Positions 24,570 to 38,440 of a stretch of DNA of 64,000 bases are shown piece after piece. Under the pieces are notes generated by a model. It had not been told where the DNA came from and ran no database searches. It saw only the letters and a program-made list of their open reading frames with translations. Position 1 is the stretch's first letter, and each line of letters opens with the position of its first letter. Source of the DNA: Chrysomallon squamiferum (lineage: Eukaryota; Mollusca; Gastropoda; Neomphalida; Peltospiridae); contig CM022673.1 in the NCBI GenBank assembly GCA_012295275.1, forward strand, positions 7,308,811 through 7,372,810, read 5' to 3'. The position numbers and the translations under genes are program-made.

Positions 24570-25203
24570 CTACTTCGAGAAACGTGCGGATTGGATGTTT
24601 GCACTGTGTGACAGGTCTCATCAAGAAATAGTCATTACCATAAAAGGTAATAAGTTTTGCACTGAAAAATTGGTGAAGATAAAAAAAAATAACATAATAA
24701 TACAAAATAATAATAATAATAATATAAAATAAATGTTTTGTAAAACTTAATCGTTTCAGGATTGTTTTTTTGAAAATTTGACATAATGTAAGAAGAAGCG
24801 TTTGATTGTTGGCCCAAGTAATAATACCATTAGATGAATCACTGCAACACCACTGAATTGTTGATCAGACTGTCCCTAGTGACCTAAAAAACATAATAAT
24901 AATAATCATAAAAAAAAAAAAAAAAAAAAATTCCGGAAAATATTACAGTTAATGCAGTCGTAGTAGATTTCATTATATATAGAACATACCTGAAAGAAGT
25001 GTGCTTTTTTTTCTTCATTTTTTATTTTTGTTTGTTTTTTTTGTTTTGCACCCAGGCATCTATCTCGTTGTGTAAACACACCATAGAAACATAACAAATA
25101 TATACATACGTATATATACACACAAACACACAAACGAATAGTAATACTAATCATAATAATAATAATAATAATAATAATATTCCTACTGATCTTGATTTTG
25201 TAC

Positions 25204-25345
25204 TTAAGACATGCACAGACATTTGGGAGTTATGTCCCTTGTGACGTAACTATGTCATCGCTCGTTTATTTTAGTCACGTCGTCAAACACGTTACTATCA
25301 GTGGACCGTTAAGTAGTACAAATATCCATTAATTTTTCCAGATAT
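25204..25345 (-). promoter_or_regulatory. Block conserved in all array units, with CRE-like TGACGTAA
   Basis: About 140 bp including gacatgcacagacatt, cccttgtgacgtaactatg and cagtggaccgttaagtag. It recurs at about 29132, 32618, 34693, 36709, 40956, 45293 and 49766, and inverted at about 19020-19140. It lies roughly 0.65 kb upstream of the gene promoter in B and C, and is kept even in units that lack the gene. The function is inferred; it could equally be part of a transposon. Confidence 0.35.
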
Positions 25346-25473
25346 AAAACTGATTAAAAACTAAAAAATAAAACCATGAGGTGATCATAACTGTACCCAC
25401 TGATTGGGAACACAATAAAATGGGTTAACGTTTTCATAAGAATTTCAACAACAATGCTAAAACCGATTTAAAG

Positions 25474-25680
25474 CAATGGTTCTCGAAATTACCTCGACCT
25501 TGAATACAGTTTTGGCCTGGTAAAATGAGGATACATATAATGTTGATTATCAGTTATATTCATGTAATATTTAAATTTATTAATTTATATCATTCTCACA
25601 AATTTGCCTTTTGCCGAGACATCCAGCTGTCCTCGGGAAAAGCCTCGCCATCCTCAACTAGGTCGTGACCACAGGTTTAT
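25474..25680. mobile_element. hAT-like non-autonomous element remnant (one per unit)
   Basis: One end reads caatggttctcgaa followed by acctcgacc. The other end, on the opposite strand, reads aacctgtggtcacgacc. Both resemble hAT termini of the CAGNGGTTCTCAACCTGTGGGTCGCGACC type. Equivalents occur in every unit, for example 29405-29611, 32870-33076, 34957-35168 and inverted at 18628-18868. There is no transposase. Confidence 0.5.
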
Positions 25681-25731
25681 GAGTATTGATTCAAAGTGTA
25701 TATTTTATTTTATACTTCGAACAATTATTCT

Positions 25732-25810
25732 AGATCAGATGTGAGCAACCTTTCTGAAAAAAGAGGACCTCTGAAGAAATGACTCATCATCATGCGGACT
25801 GCCCTATTAA
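25732..25810. mobile_element. Second hAT-like terminal sequence
   Basis: The segment agatgtgagcaacctttc (agatgtgggcaacctttcc in other units), followed by agaggacc and gcggactgc, resembles the CAGGGGTGGGCAACCTTT / GGGCCGCAC type of hAT ends. It is present in most units, including 33136-33210, 41470-41540 and inverted at 18500-18580. Only the terminus is recognisable. Confidence 0.35.
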
Positions 25811-26457
25811 AAAAACAAATTATAAAAATTAAAAAATTAATAAAAAAAATAAATAAAAATAAAGAATTTTACGTTACAAGATTTTAATATAGTCGTTGTA
25901 GCTTTGGTTACTTATATACTGAATTTATATTTTGTTGTAAGTGACACTGAGAACAACATTATACCACCAAGGCCGTAGGTAGACTCTTTTTGAAAAGACG
26001 TAAAAACACTTAAACGCCGAGAGGATCGTGGCAAATAAATTTGTGGGAGGGGCCTGGGGCCCGACTTCAGACGGGTAACAGTAGACATAAACAATTTCAT
26101 TCAGTAGATATCGATTTTATCGGAATAGATATTTATATTTTATAGTTTTTAAATAAAATCTTTCTATTTAAAAAAAAAAAGAAACTATTATTATTTTTTT
26201 TTTTTTTTTATATTCAACTTTTTCAGTATGAGGTGTTTGTTCCATTTGCCTGAATGTAGATACGGCCATAGTCATGTATTTTTGTTAGAGAATGTGAATA
26301 TTTAAAATGTTTCATTTAACTGTACACTCTTTCATGTGCAATATGCTGACTGGCATTTTACCAGTACTTGTGACTGCATTAACTAGAAGAAGCTTTCCGG
26401 ATTTTTGTCTTTTAACTAACAGCAAACTATTTTACAATAGTTGCTTGGTAGAAAAGC

Positions 26458-26458
26458 A

Positions 26459-26507
<49 letters not shown>

Positions 26508-26528
26508 TGTATGTATGTATGTATGTAT
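26458..26528. repeat. (TA)n-(TATG)n microsatellite inside array unit B
   Basis: TA run followed by about a dozen GTAT units. Unit C has the equivalent at 30389-30457. The longest comparable TA tract in the array is about 38080-38160. Confidence 0.95.
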
Positions 26529-27750
26529 ATGTAAATAGTTTTAGTTATAGTTAAATATATGAATATGTATCTGTATATGTATATATATATATATATCTGT
26601 CTGTGTATATATAGATATAGATATAGATATACATATAGTTTTAGTTATAGATACAGTTATAGTTATTTCATTTAACTGTATCATTTATATTCGTTAAAAT
26701 ATTAATATTAAGTGGTAAAGATTCCCATATAACTGTTTTTGTTGTATTAATAATCTTTATTAAACAATCCCCATAGAACCAGTGACCCTACCAACAGACC
26801 CCTGGAAACGTTGGACTCCTACATACTGTTCCTCCTATTCTCTGTCCCACCTCTCCATATATAAATACATATATATATATTTGTGTGTGCGTGTGTGTGT
26901 GTGTCTGTGTGTGTATATATGTATATTGTTGTATATTTGTGTGTATAATGTATATATATGTTTCTCTATAATCCAGATATATATGTGTATGTATGCGCAT
27001 GTAATACAATATTATGAATGGTTCTTTTAGATACCGTTAAATAGCAACCAATACCTTTGTTGAAGAAAGTAACATTTTAGTAAGATCTAAAGAAGCAAAA
27101 GATTACATAATGTTTTGGATACTCTCAACCTGCTTAAAACATTTAAACAAGTAATTTTATTAACAGAATAAAAATTAGCAAAGTATTATCGAGTGGTTTA
27201 TAATTATTTTAAGAAAATAAGGGCAACAGAAAAATAAATAATATATGCATTAAGAACGAAGGCTACAAAGAAAGAATGAAATATGAAAGAAGTGAAAAAT
27301 TAATTTGAAGAAAAAGGAATGAAACAAAAAACACAAAGAAAAACTGTTGTTGTAAATTTATTTACATAAACCGAATCATATAAATACACATATTTTTTTT
27401 TTCTTGTATTATTATTATTATTTTTTACATGACACCTATAACACTTACTCAAACGTCATCGGATATGTTCGTAAAAACACGTGTTAGATTGCGTTCTAGA
27501 AACATCCATAGGGTTCGTTATGGAAATCACGATGGCCTACGTTTTCAAAGAATTCGCTGTGTTAGCTGTTGTCAGCTACGTTTTCTGGACTTCCTGATCA
27601 GTTACCATCTGGAACAGATCGCAGACTTCTTCTTCTTGTAAACTGTGACCAAATGGATCGCCTTGTGAAGCAGAAGCCAAATCTTTGTTATAGTAATAAA
27701 TTTCTGTGTCTCGGAGAACACTTTGGAATATCTCCATGTCAAAAGCGCTA

Positions 27751-28439
27751 TCATATTTCATTTGCCTTGTAGTACTTTTGTTGTGCTTCATCGTCATATG
27801 CAGACAAAATCTCGTTCAAAAACGTATCAAATTCTCTTGTGTATATCAGACCATTGTTAACGCTTATGTTGATGAAATCAAATGAATCTGTAAAATTAAG
27901 AAAAATGTCAAATGTATGTTAGATTAAATAGATAAAATACATAATTAAAAACGGCTACTGTTAAATAAAATAGTACAGAGATAATTAAATATCTGATATT
28001 AAATTTAAAGTTATGGTAGTAGCAATAGTAGCAGGAGCAACAGCAGAAGTAGTAGTGGTAACCATTATGTTAATACTAGTATCCGTATTTAATTCAAGAA
28101 ATTGTAATAGTGGTAAACAAAGTAATAGTCATTCAAGTACTACTAGATATACGAACAGCAGCAGAATTAGTAATTGTAGAAGCCGCAGTAATTGTACTAA
28201 AAAATGTAGTAACAATGATAGTAACAGTAGTTTTACTAGTAACAGGAATCAAACTTACCGATAAAATTTATAAGATCGTCTAGACCTGGTTGATCCTCTT
28301 CTTCCATATCAGGCATGTCTTTGTACTCGTCTGGGACTATGTTGTCTGTCTTATCAAATGACGGCATCGTGACAGCAGAGTGCGATTCATCCCAAGCTGG
28401 AAAGACCATATGATTCTTCAACAGCACTTCAGTCATCAT
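27751..28439 (-). CDS. Array gene copy C: acidic 105-aa protein
   Basis: Exons 28439-28259 and 27887-27751, intact splice sites, TATA box at 28489-28496. It is nearly identical to copy B, with I23V, E54D and C76Y as the visible changes. The flanks out to about 2.5 kb upstream are also nearly identical, so B and C are a very recent tandem duplication. Confidence 0.55.
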
Positions 28440-28833
28440 CGTCAGAGTTGAGCTTAATGTATAATACAATTTTGCAATGCGTGGTGTATTTTTATACTAC
28501 TTCGAGAAACGTGCGGATTGGATGTTTGCACTGTGTGACAGGTCTCATCAAGAAATAGTCATTACCATAAAAGGTAATACGTTTTGCACTGAAAAATTGG
28601 TGAAGATAAAAAAAAATAACATAATAATACAAAATAATAATAATAATAATATAAAATAAATGTTTTGTAAAAATTAATCGTTTCAGGATTGTTTTTTTGA
28701 AAATTTGACATAATATAAGAAGAAGCGTTTGATTGTTGGCCCAAGTAATAATACCATTAGATGAATCACTGCAACACCACTGAATTGTTGATCAGACTGT
28801 CCCTAGTGACCTAAAAAACATAATAATAATAAT

Positions 28834-28866
<33 letters not shown>

Positions 28867-30389
28867 CCGGAAAATATTGCAGTTAATGCAGTCGTAGTAG
28901 ATTTCATTATATATAGAACATACCTGAAAGAAGTGTGCTTTTTTCTTCATTTTTTTATTTTTGTTTGTTTTTTTGTTTTGCACCCAGGCATCTATCTCGT
29001 TGTGTAAACACACCATAGAAACATAACAAATATATACATACGTATATATACACACAAACACACAAACGAATAGTAATACTAATCATAATAATAATAATAA
29101 TAATAATATTCCTACTGATCTTGATTTTGTACTTAAGACATGCACAGACATTTGGGAGTTATGTCCCTTGTGACGTAACTATGTCATCGCTCGTTTATTT
29201 TAGTCACGTCGTCAAACACGTTACTATCAGTGGACCGTTAAGTAGTACAAATATCCATTAATTTTTCCAGATATAAAACTGATTAAAATACTAAAAGTAA
29301 AACCATGAGGTGATCATAACTGTACCCACTGATTGGGGAACACAATAAAATCGGTTAACGTCTTCATAAGAATTTCGACAACGGTGCTAAAACCGATTTA
29401 AAGCAATGGTTCTCGAACTTACCTCGACCTTGAATACAGTTTTGGCCTGGTAAAATGAGGATACATGTAATGTTGATTATCAGTTATATTCATGTAATAT
29501 TTAAATTTATTAATTTATATCATTCTCACAAATTTGCCTTTTTGCCGAGACATCCAGCTGTCCTCGGGAAAAGCCTCGCCATCCTCAACTAGGTCGTGAC
29601 CACAGGTTTATGAGTATTGATTCAAAGTGTATATTTTATTTTATACTTCGAACAATTATTCTAGATCAGATGTGAGCAACCTTTCCTGAAAAAGAGGAGC
29701 GCTTAAGACATGACTCACCATCAGGCGGACTGCTCTATTAAAAAACAAATTATAAAAATTAAAAAAATTAATAAAAAAATAAATAAAAATAAAGAGCTTT
29801 ACGTTACAAGATTTTAATATAGTCGTTGTAGCTTTGGTTACTTATATACTGAATTTATATTTTGTTGTAAGTGACACTGAGAACAACATTATACCACCAA
29901 GGCCGTAGGTAGACTCTTTTTGAAAAGACGTAAAAACACTTAAACGCCGAGAGGATCGTGGCAAATAAATTTGTGGGAGGGGCCTGGGGCCCGACTTCAG
30001 ACGGGAACAGTAGACATAAACAATTTCATTCAGTAGATATCGATTTTATCGCAGTAGATATTTATATTTTATAGTTTTTAAATAAAATCTTTCTATTTAA
30101 AAAAAAAGACTATTATTATTATTATTTTTTTTTTTTTTTTATATTCAACTTTTTCAGTATGAGGTGTTTGTTCCATTTGCCTGAATGTAGATACGGCCAT
30201 AGTCATGTATTTTTGTTAGAGAATGTGAATATTTAAAAATGTTTCATTTAACTGTACACTCTTTCATGTGCAATATGCTGACTGGCATTTTACCAGTACT
30301 TGTGACTGCATTAACTAGAAGAAGCTTTCCGGATTTTTGTCTTTTAACTAACAGCAAACTATTTTACAATAGTTGCTTGGTAGAGAGCA

Positions 30390-30438
<49 letters not shown>

Positions 30439-31679
30439 TGTATGTATGTATGTATATGTAAATAGTTTTAGTTATAGTTAAATATATGAATATGTATCTG
30501 TATATGTATATATATATATATATCTGTCTGTGTATATATAGATATAGATATAGATATACATATAGTTTTAGTTATAGATACAGTTATAGTTATTTCATTT
30601 AACTGTATCATTTATATTCGTTAAAATATTAATATTAAGTGGTAAAGATTCCCATATAACTGTTTTTGTTGTATTAATAATCTTTATTAAACAATCCCCA
30701 TAGAACCAGTGACCCTACCAACAGACCCCTGGAAACGTTGGACTCCTACATACTGTTCCTCCTATTCTCTGTCCCACCTCTCCATATATAAATACATATA
30801 TATATATTTGTGTGTGCGTGTGTGTGTGTGTCTGTGTGTGTATATATGTATATTGTTGTATATTTGTGTGTATAATGTATATATATGTTTCTCTATAATC
30901 CAGATATATATGTGTATGTATGCGCATGTATAATACAATATTATGAATGGTTCTTTTAGATACCGTTAAATAGCAACCAATACCTTTGTTGAAGAAAGTA
31001 ACATTTTAGTAAGATCTAAAGAAGCAAAAGATTACATAATGTTTTGGATACTCTCAACCTGCTTAAAACATTTAAACAAGTAATTTTATTAACAGAATAA
31101 AAATTAGCAAAGTATTATCGAGTGGTTTATAATTATTTTAAGAAAATAAGGGCAACAGAAAAATAAATAATATATGCATTAAGAACGAAGGCTACAAAGA
31201 AAGAATGAAATATGAAAGAAGTGAAAAATTAATTTGAAGAAAAAGGAATGAAACAAAAAACACAAAGAAAAACTGTTGTTGTAAATTTATTTACATAAAC
31301 CGAATCATATAAATACACATATTTTTTTTTTCTTGTATTATTATTATTATTTTTTACATGACACCTATAACACTTACTCAAACGTCATCGGATATGTTCG
31401 TAAAAACACGTGTTAGATTGCGTTCTAGAAACATCCATAGGGTTCGTTATGGAAATCACGATGGCCTACGTTTTCAAAGAATTCGCTGTGTTAGCTGTTG
31501 TCAGCTACGTTTTCTGGACTTCCTGATCAGTTACCATCTGGAACAGATCGCAGACTTCTTCTTCTTGTAAACTGTGACCAAATGGATCGCCTTGTGAAGC
31601 AGAAGCCAAATCTTTGTTATAGTAATAAATGTCTGTGTCTCGGAGAACACTTTGGAATATCTCCATGTCAAAAGCGCTA

Positions 31680-32368
31680 TCATATTTCATTTGCCTTGTA
31701 GTACTTTTGTTGTGCTTCATCGTCATATGCAGACAAAATCTCGTTCAAAAACGTATCAAATTCTCTTGTGCATATCAGACCATTGTTAACGCTTATGTTG
31801 ATGAAATCAAATGAATCTGTAAAATTAAGAAAAATGTCAAATGTATGTTAGATTAAATAGATAAAATACATAATTAAAAACGGCTACTGTTAAATAAAAT
31901 AGTACAGAGATAATTAAATATCTGATATTAAATTTAAAGTTATGGTAGTAGCAACAGCAGAAGAAGCAGCAGCAGAAGTAGTAGTGGTAACCATTATGTT
32001 AATACTAGTATCCGTATTTAATTCAAGAAATTGTAATAGTGGTAAACAAAGTAATAGTCATTCAAGTACTACTAGATATACGAACAGCAGCAGAATTAGT
32101 AATTGTAGAAGCCGCAGTAATCGTAGTAAAAAATGTAGTAACAATGATAGTAACAGTAGTTTTAATAGTAACAGGAATCAAACTTACCGATAAAATTTAT
32201 AAGATCCTCTAGACCAGGTTGATCCTCTTCTTCCATATCAGGCATGTTTTTGTAGTCGTCTGGGACTATGTTGTCTGTCTTATCAAATGACGGCATCGTG
32301 ATAGCAGAGTGCGATTCATCCCAAGCTGGAAAGACCATATGATTCTTCAACAGCACTTCAGTCATCAT
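31680..32368 (-). CDS. Array gene copy D: acidic 105-aa protein
   Basis: Exons 32368-32188 and 31816-31680, TATA box at 32418-32425. It differs from B by E38D and D41N in exon 1. Its 3' part is nearly identical to copies B and C. Upstream of the promoter (from about 32460) it has lost about 430 bp that B and C have. Confidence 0.55.
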
Positions 32369-32560
32369 CGTCAGAGTTGAGCTTAATGTATAATACAATT
32401 TTGCAATGCGTGGTGTATTTTTATACTACTTCGAGAAATCTGCGGATTGGATGTTTCCACTTCTATCTCGTTGTGTAAACACACCATAGAAACATAACAA
32501 ATATATACATACGTATACATACACACAAACACACAAACGAATAGTAATACTACTACTACC

Positions 32561-32591
<31 letters not shown>

Positions 32592-33690
32592 TTCCTCCCG
32601 ATCTTGATTTTGAACTTAAGACATGCACAGACATTTGGGAGTTATGTCCCTTGTGACGTAACTATGTCATCGCTTGTTTATTTTAGTCACGTCGTCAAAC
32701 ACGTTACTATCAGTGGACCATTAAGTAGTACAAATATCCATTAATTTGTCCAGATATAAAACTGATTAAAACCATAACGTGATCATAACTGTACCCACTG
32801 ATTGGTGAACACAATAAGATGGTGTTATATTTTCATAAGAATTTCGACAACAGTGCTAAAACCGATTTAAAGCAGTGGTTCTCCAAATTATTACTACCCT
32901 GAATACAGTTTTGGCTTGGTAAAATCAGGATTCATATAATGTTGATTCTCAGTCATATTGATGTAATATTTAAATTTATTAATTTATATCATTATCACAA
33001 ATTTCCCTTTATACCGAGACATCCAGCGGTCCTCGGGAAAAGCCTCGCGATCCTCAACTAGGTCGCGACCACAGGTTTACGAGTATTAATTCAAAGTGTA
33101 TTTTTTATTTTATTCTTCGAACAAGTAATCTAGATCAGATGTGGGCAACCTTTCCTAAAAAAGAGGACCTCTGTAAGAAATGACTCATCATCATGCGGAC
33201 TGCACTTTTGAAAAACAAATTAATAAAAATTAAAAAAATTAATAAAAAAATAAATAAATATAAAGAATTTTACGTTACAAGATTTTAGTATAGTCGTTGT
33301 AGCTTTGGTTACTTATATACACATTTTTTATTTTGTCGTAAGTGATACTGAGAACAACATTATACCACCAAGGCCATAGGTAGACTCTTTTTGAAAAGAC
33401 GTAAAAACACTTAATCGACGATCGGATCGCGGCAAAAAAATGTGTGGGAGGGGTCTGGGGGCCGACTTCAAACGGTAACCGTACACATAAACAATTTCAT
33501 TCAGTAGATGTCGGAATAGATATTTATATTTTCTATTTTTTAAATAAAATCTTTGTATTAAAAAACAGAAACTATTATTATTTTTTTTTTCTTAAATCGA
33601 CATTTTCAGTATGAGGTATTTGTTCCATTTGCCTCAATGTAGATAACGCCATGGTCATGTATTTTTATTAGAGAATGTGAATATTTGAAA

Positions 33691-33837
33691 ATGTTTCATT
33701 TAACTGTTCACTCTCTCGTGTGCAATATGGTGACTGGCATTTTACCAGTAGTTGTGACTGCATCAACTAGAGGAAGCTTTCCCGATTTTTGTCTTTTAAC
33801 TAACAGCAAACTATTTTACAGTACAATTGCATGGTAG
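33691..33837 (+). CDS. Small conserved ORF (48 aa) within array units, doubtful gene
   Basis: The frame MFHLTVHS...SFPDFCLLTNSKLFY..IAW-stop is open here and at 35729-35875, 42049-42195, 46385-46531 and inverted in unit A (about 22052-21907). At 26307 and 30239 the same start is read but the end runs into a TA/TATG microsatellite. At about 37794 a deletion breaks it. The N-terminus is hydrophobic enough to resemble a signal sequence. No promoter or splice context is seen and most differences between copies change the amino acid, so it may be chance. Confidence 0.2.
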   Translation: MFHLTVHSLVCNMVTGILPVVVTASTRGSFPDFCLLTNSKLFYSTIAW

Positions 33838-34272
33838 AGAGCAGTTTGGAAACTTCAGGAAATTTACCTGATTATGACAACGGTTGGTTAATATTTTTCG
33901 TCCAGCATTTACCCTGTGTGAAGAAGGGTCTAACATCATTTTTATATTGTTGTTTTGTATTCCATCTTTCAAATTGAAAGATTCAAATATAATGGATGTT
34001 GCACAGGTTACACAATATTACTGTAGTTTATCATATTGTTGTCAACGATAACGAGAAAAAAAATGCAAACAGCTGTTGTGATGTTGTTAAGAAGATGTGT
34101 TGTTACTTGGGCCAACAAAAGAAGCTCTTCTTAAATGATTTTTAATGAGAGTTTTATTGAAACATTACTGTAACGATTACAATTTAACTAATATATATTA
34201 ATGTATTACTTTTTTATTTTAAATTTATATCGAATATTTGAGATCAGGTTTCTGTGAATATCACAGTGATAT

Positions 34273-34370
34273 ACAGTGGTACATTGACTTAAGAGTTTAT
34301 TTAGTTCCGTGACCGAGATCATAACTCAATTTCCTCATATACCAAATCAGTTTTAACAAATGAAATTAAC
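34273..34370. mobile_element. pogo/Tigger-like terminal fragment
   Basis: cagtggtacattgacttaag followed by ttccgtgaccgag and ctcatataccaaatcag. This is one terminus only, inside a gene-less array sub-unit. Confidence 0.5.
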
Positions 34371-34575
34371 TGACATACTATTAAGACGTCCCAGCCCACC
34401 AAAAACCACCACAATTTATTATTATTATATATATTTATGTGAAATTGTGTATTAGCTTCTGTGTGTATGTATGTAGGTAGGTAGGTAGGTAGGCAGGTAG
34501 TTATACATATATATATATATATATCTGTCTCGTTGTCTAATACACACACCACAGTAACATTACACATACATAAAA

Positions 34576-34599
<24 letters not shown>

Positions 34600-34606
<7 letters not shown>

Positions 34607-36646
34607 AACGAATAGTAATAATAATAATAATAATGATAATAATGATAATAATAATAATAATAATATTGACTCCCGATCTTGATTTTGTGGTTAAGACATG
34701 CACAGACATTTTGAGTTATGTCCCTTGTGACGTAACTATGTCATCGCTTGTTTATTTTAGTCACGTCGTCAAACACGTTACTATCAGTGGACCGTTCAGT
34801 AGTACAAATATCCATTAATTTTTCCAGATATAAAACTGATTAAAACCATAAAAGTAAAAGCACCAGGTGATCATAACTGTACCCACTGATTGGTGAACAC
34901 AATAAAATCGTTTAATGTTTTCACAAGAATTTCGACAACAGTGCTAAAACCGATTTAAAGCAATGGTTCTCGAACTTACCTCGACCCTGAATACAATTTT
35001 GGCCTGGTAAAATGAGGATACATATAATGTTGATTATCAATCATATTCATGTAATATTTTAATTTATTAATTTATATTATTATCACAAATTTGCCTTTTT
35101 ACCGAAACATCCAGCGGTCCTCGGGAAAAGCCTCGCGATCCTCAACTAGGTTGCAACCATAGGTTTATGAGTATTGATTCAAAGTGTATATTTGATTTTA
35201 TACTTCGAACAAGTTATCTAGATCAGGTAAGGGCAACCTTTTCTTATATAAAAATTAAAAAAAATAATTAAAAAATAAATAAATATAAAGAATTTTACAT
35301 TACAAGATTTTAATATAGTCGTTGTAGCTTTGGTTACTTATATACACATTTTTTATTTTGTCGTAAGTGATCTTGAGAACAGCATTATACCATCAAGGCC
35401 GTTGGTAGACTCTTTTTGAAATGACGTAAAAACACTTAATCGCCGAGCGGAGCGTGGCAAACAAATTTGTGGGAGGGGTCTGGGGGCCGACTTCAAACGG
35501 TAACCGTACACATAAACAATTTCATTCAGTAGATATCGATTTTATCGGAATAGATATTTATATTTTCTATTTTTTAAATAAAATCTTTGTATTAAAAAAC
35601 AGAAACTATTATTATTATTTTTGTTTTTTTAAATTCGAAATTTTCAGTATGCGGTATTGGTTCCATTTGCCTCAATCTAGATAACGACATGGTCATGTAT
35701 TTTTGTTAGAGAATGTGAATATTTGAAAATGTTTCATTTAACTGTACACTCTTTCATGTCCAATATGCTGACTGACAGTTTACCAGTACTTGTGACTGCA
35801 TCAACTAGAGGAAGCTTTCCCGATTTTTGTCTTTTAACTAACAGCAAACTATTTTACAATACAATTGCATGGTAGAGAGCAGTTGGAAAACTTCAGGAAA
35901 TTTACCTGATTATGACAACGGTTGGTTAATATTATTCGACCTTCTGTATGAAGAAGGGTGCAGCATCATTTTCATATTGTTATCTTCTACTGCATCCTTC
36001 AGCTTGAAAGATTCTAATATAATGGCTGTTGCACTGGTTACACAGTATTACTGTAATTTATCATATTGTTGTCCGGGATAACGAGAAAAAAATGCAAACG
36101 GCTGTTGTGATGTTGTTAAGAAGATGTGTTGTTACTTGGGCCAACAAAAAAAACTCTTCTTAAATGATTTTTAATGAGAGTTTTTTTGAAACATTACTGT
36201 AACGATTACAATTTAACTAATATATATATTAAAGTATTATTTTTTTATTTTAAATTTATATCGAACATTCGAGATCAGGTTTCTGTGAATATCACACTGA
36301 TATACAATGGTAACATGACTTGCGAGCTGATTTAGTTCCGTGACCGAGCTCATAACTCAATTTGCTCATATACCAAATGAGTTTTAACAAATCAAATTAA
36401 CTGAAATACCATTAAGACGTCGCATCCCACCAAAAACCACCCCAATTTATTATTATTATATATATTTATGTGAAATTGTGTATGTGCTTCTGTGTGTATG
36501 TATGTAGGTAGGTAGGTAGGTAGGCAGGTAGTTATACATATATATATATATCTGTCTCGTTGTCTAATACACACACCACAGTAACATTACAGATAAATAA
36601 AAACATACATACATACATACATACATACATACACACACACACAAGC

Positions 36647-36678
<32 letters not shown>

Positions 36679-38085
36679 TTTCCTCCCGATCTTGATTTTG
36701 TAGTTAAGACATGCACAGACATTTGGGAGTTATGTCCCTTGTGACGTAACTATGTCATCGCTTGTTTATATTAGTCACGTCGTCAAACACGTTACTATCA
36801 GTGGACCGTTAAGTAGTACAAATATCCATTAATTTTTCCAGATATAAAACTGATTAAAACCATAAAAGTGAAACCATGAGGTGATCATAACTGTACCCAC
36901 TGATTGGTGAACACAATAAAATCGTTTAATGTTTTCATAAGAATTTCGACAACGGTGCTAAAACCGATTTAAAGCAATGGTTCTCGAACTTACCTCGACC
37001 CTGAATACAGTTTTGGCCTGGTAAAATGAGGATACATATAATGATGATTATCAGTAATTTATTAATTTATATCATTATCACAAATTTGCCTTTTTACCGA
37101 GACATCCAGCGGTCCTCGGGAAAAGCCTCGCGATCCTCAACTAGGTTGCGACCATAGGTTTACGAGTATTGATTCAAAGTGTATATTTTATTTTATACTT
37201 CGAACAAGTTATCTAGATCAGGTAAGGGCAACCTTTCCTGATAAAAAGGATCGCTTAAAACATGGATCATCATCAGGCGGACTACACTATTAAAATTTTT
37301 TTATTAAAATTAATTTTTTTTTAGAAAAAACAACAAACAAATAAATAACTTTACGTTACACGATTTTAGTATAGTCGTTGTAGCTTTGGTTACTGATATA
37401 CGGAATTCATATTTTGTTGTAAGTGATACTGAGAACAACATTATACCACCAAGGCCGTAGGTAGACTCTTTTTGAAAAGAGGTAAAAACACCTACTCAAC
37501 AAGTGGATCGTGGCAAGCAAATTTGTAGGAAGGGTCTGGGGGCCGACTTCAAACCGTAGCCGTAGACATAAATAATTTCATTCAGTAGATATCGCTTTTA
37601 TCGGAATAGAGATTTATATTTTATAGTTTTTAAATGAAATCTTTGTATTAAAAGAAAAGAAACTATTATTATTTTTTTTTTTTTTTTTTTTTAATTCTAC
37701 ATTTTCAGTATGAGGTGTTTGTACCATTTGCCTCAATGTAGATACGGCCATGGTCATGTTCTTTTGTTAGAGAATGTGAATATTTAAAAAAAATGTTTTA
37801 TTTAACTGTACACTCTTTCATGTGCAATATGCTGACTGGCATTTTACCAGTACTTGTGACTGCATCAATTTTTTCCCGATTTTTGTCTTTTAACTAACAG
37901 CAAACTATTTTACAATAGTTGAATGGTAGAGAGCAATTTGGAAACTCCCAACCCCCCAAAAACCATCCCAATTTGTTGTTATTATGTATATTTACTTGAA
38001 ATTGTGTATGTGTTTCTGTGTACATGTATGTAGTTATGTACATATATATATATATACATGTACAGATACATAAATATATATATAC

Positions 38086-38149
<64 letters not shown>

Positions 38150-38440
38150 ATATATATAGACATGTAGTTTTAGTTATAGTTAAATATATGATCCTCCTAT
38201 TCTATGGCCCACCTCTCCATATATATATATATATATATTTGTGTGTGCGTGTTTGTGTGTGTGTGTGTGTGTCTGTGTGTGTTTTTATGCATGTTTTTGA
38301 ATATTTGTGTGTATAATGTACATATATGTTGTCTATAATCCAGATATATATGTGTATGTATGCGCATGTAATGAAATATTATGTATGGTTCTTTTAGATA
38401 CAGTTATATAGCAACCAATACATTTGTTGAAGAAACTAAT
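34600..38440. repeat. Two gene-less array sub-units
   Basis: The TGACGTAA block at 34693 and 36709 is spaced 2016 bp apart. Each is followed by the hAT-like remnants and the small conserved ORF, with pogo-like termini between. The coding and promoter half of the unit is absent. This explains the double-length interval between copies D and E. Confidence 0.7.
36303..36400. mobile_element. pogo/Tigger-like terminal fragment, second copy
   Basis: Same terminus as at 34273 with scattered changes (caatggtaacatgacttgcg; ttccgtgaccgagctc). It lies one sub-unit (about 2.0 kb) to the right. Confidence 0.5.

Noticed and set aside
24550-24732. Recurring + strand frame MRGVFLYYFEK... in the array
   Set aside because: Antisense of the TATA box and promoter region of the - strand gene; no acceptor or continuation.
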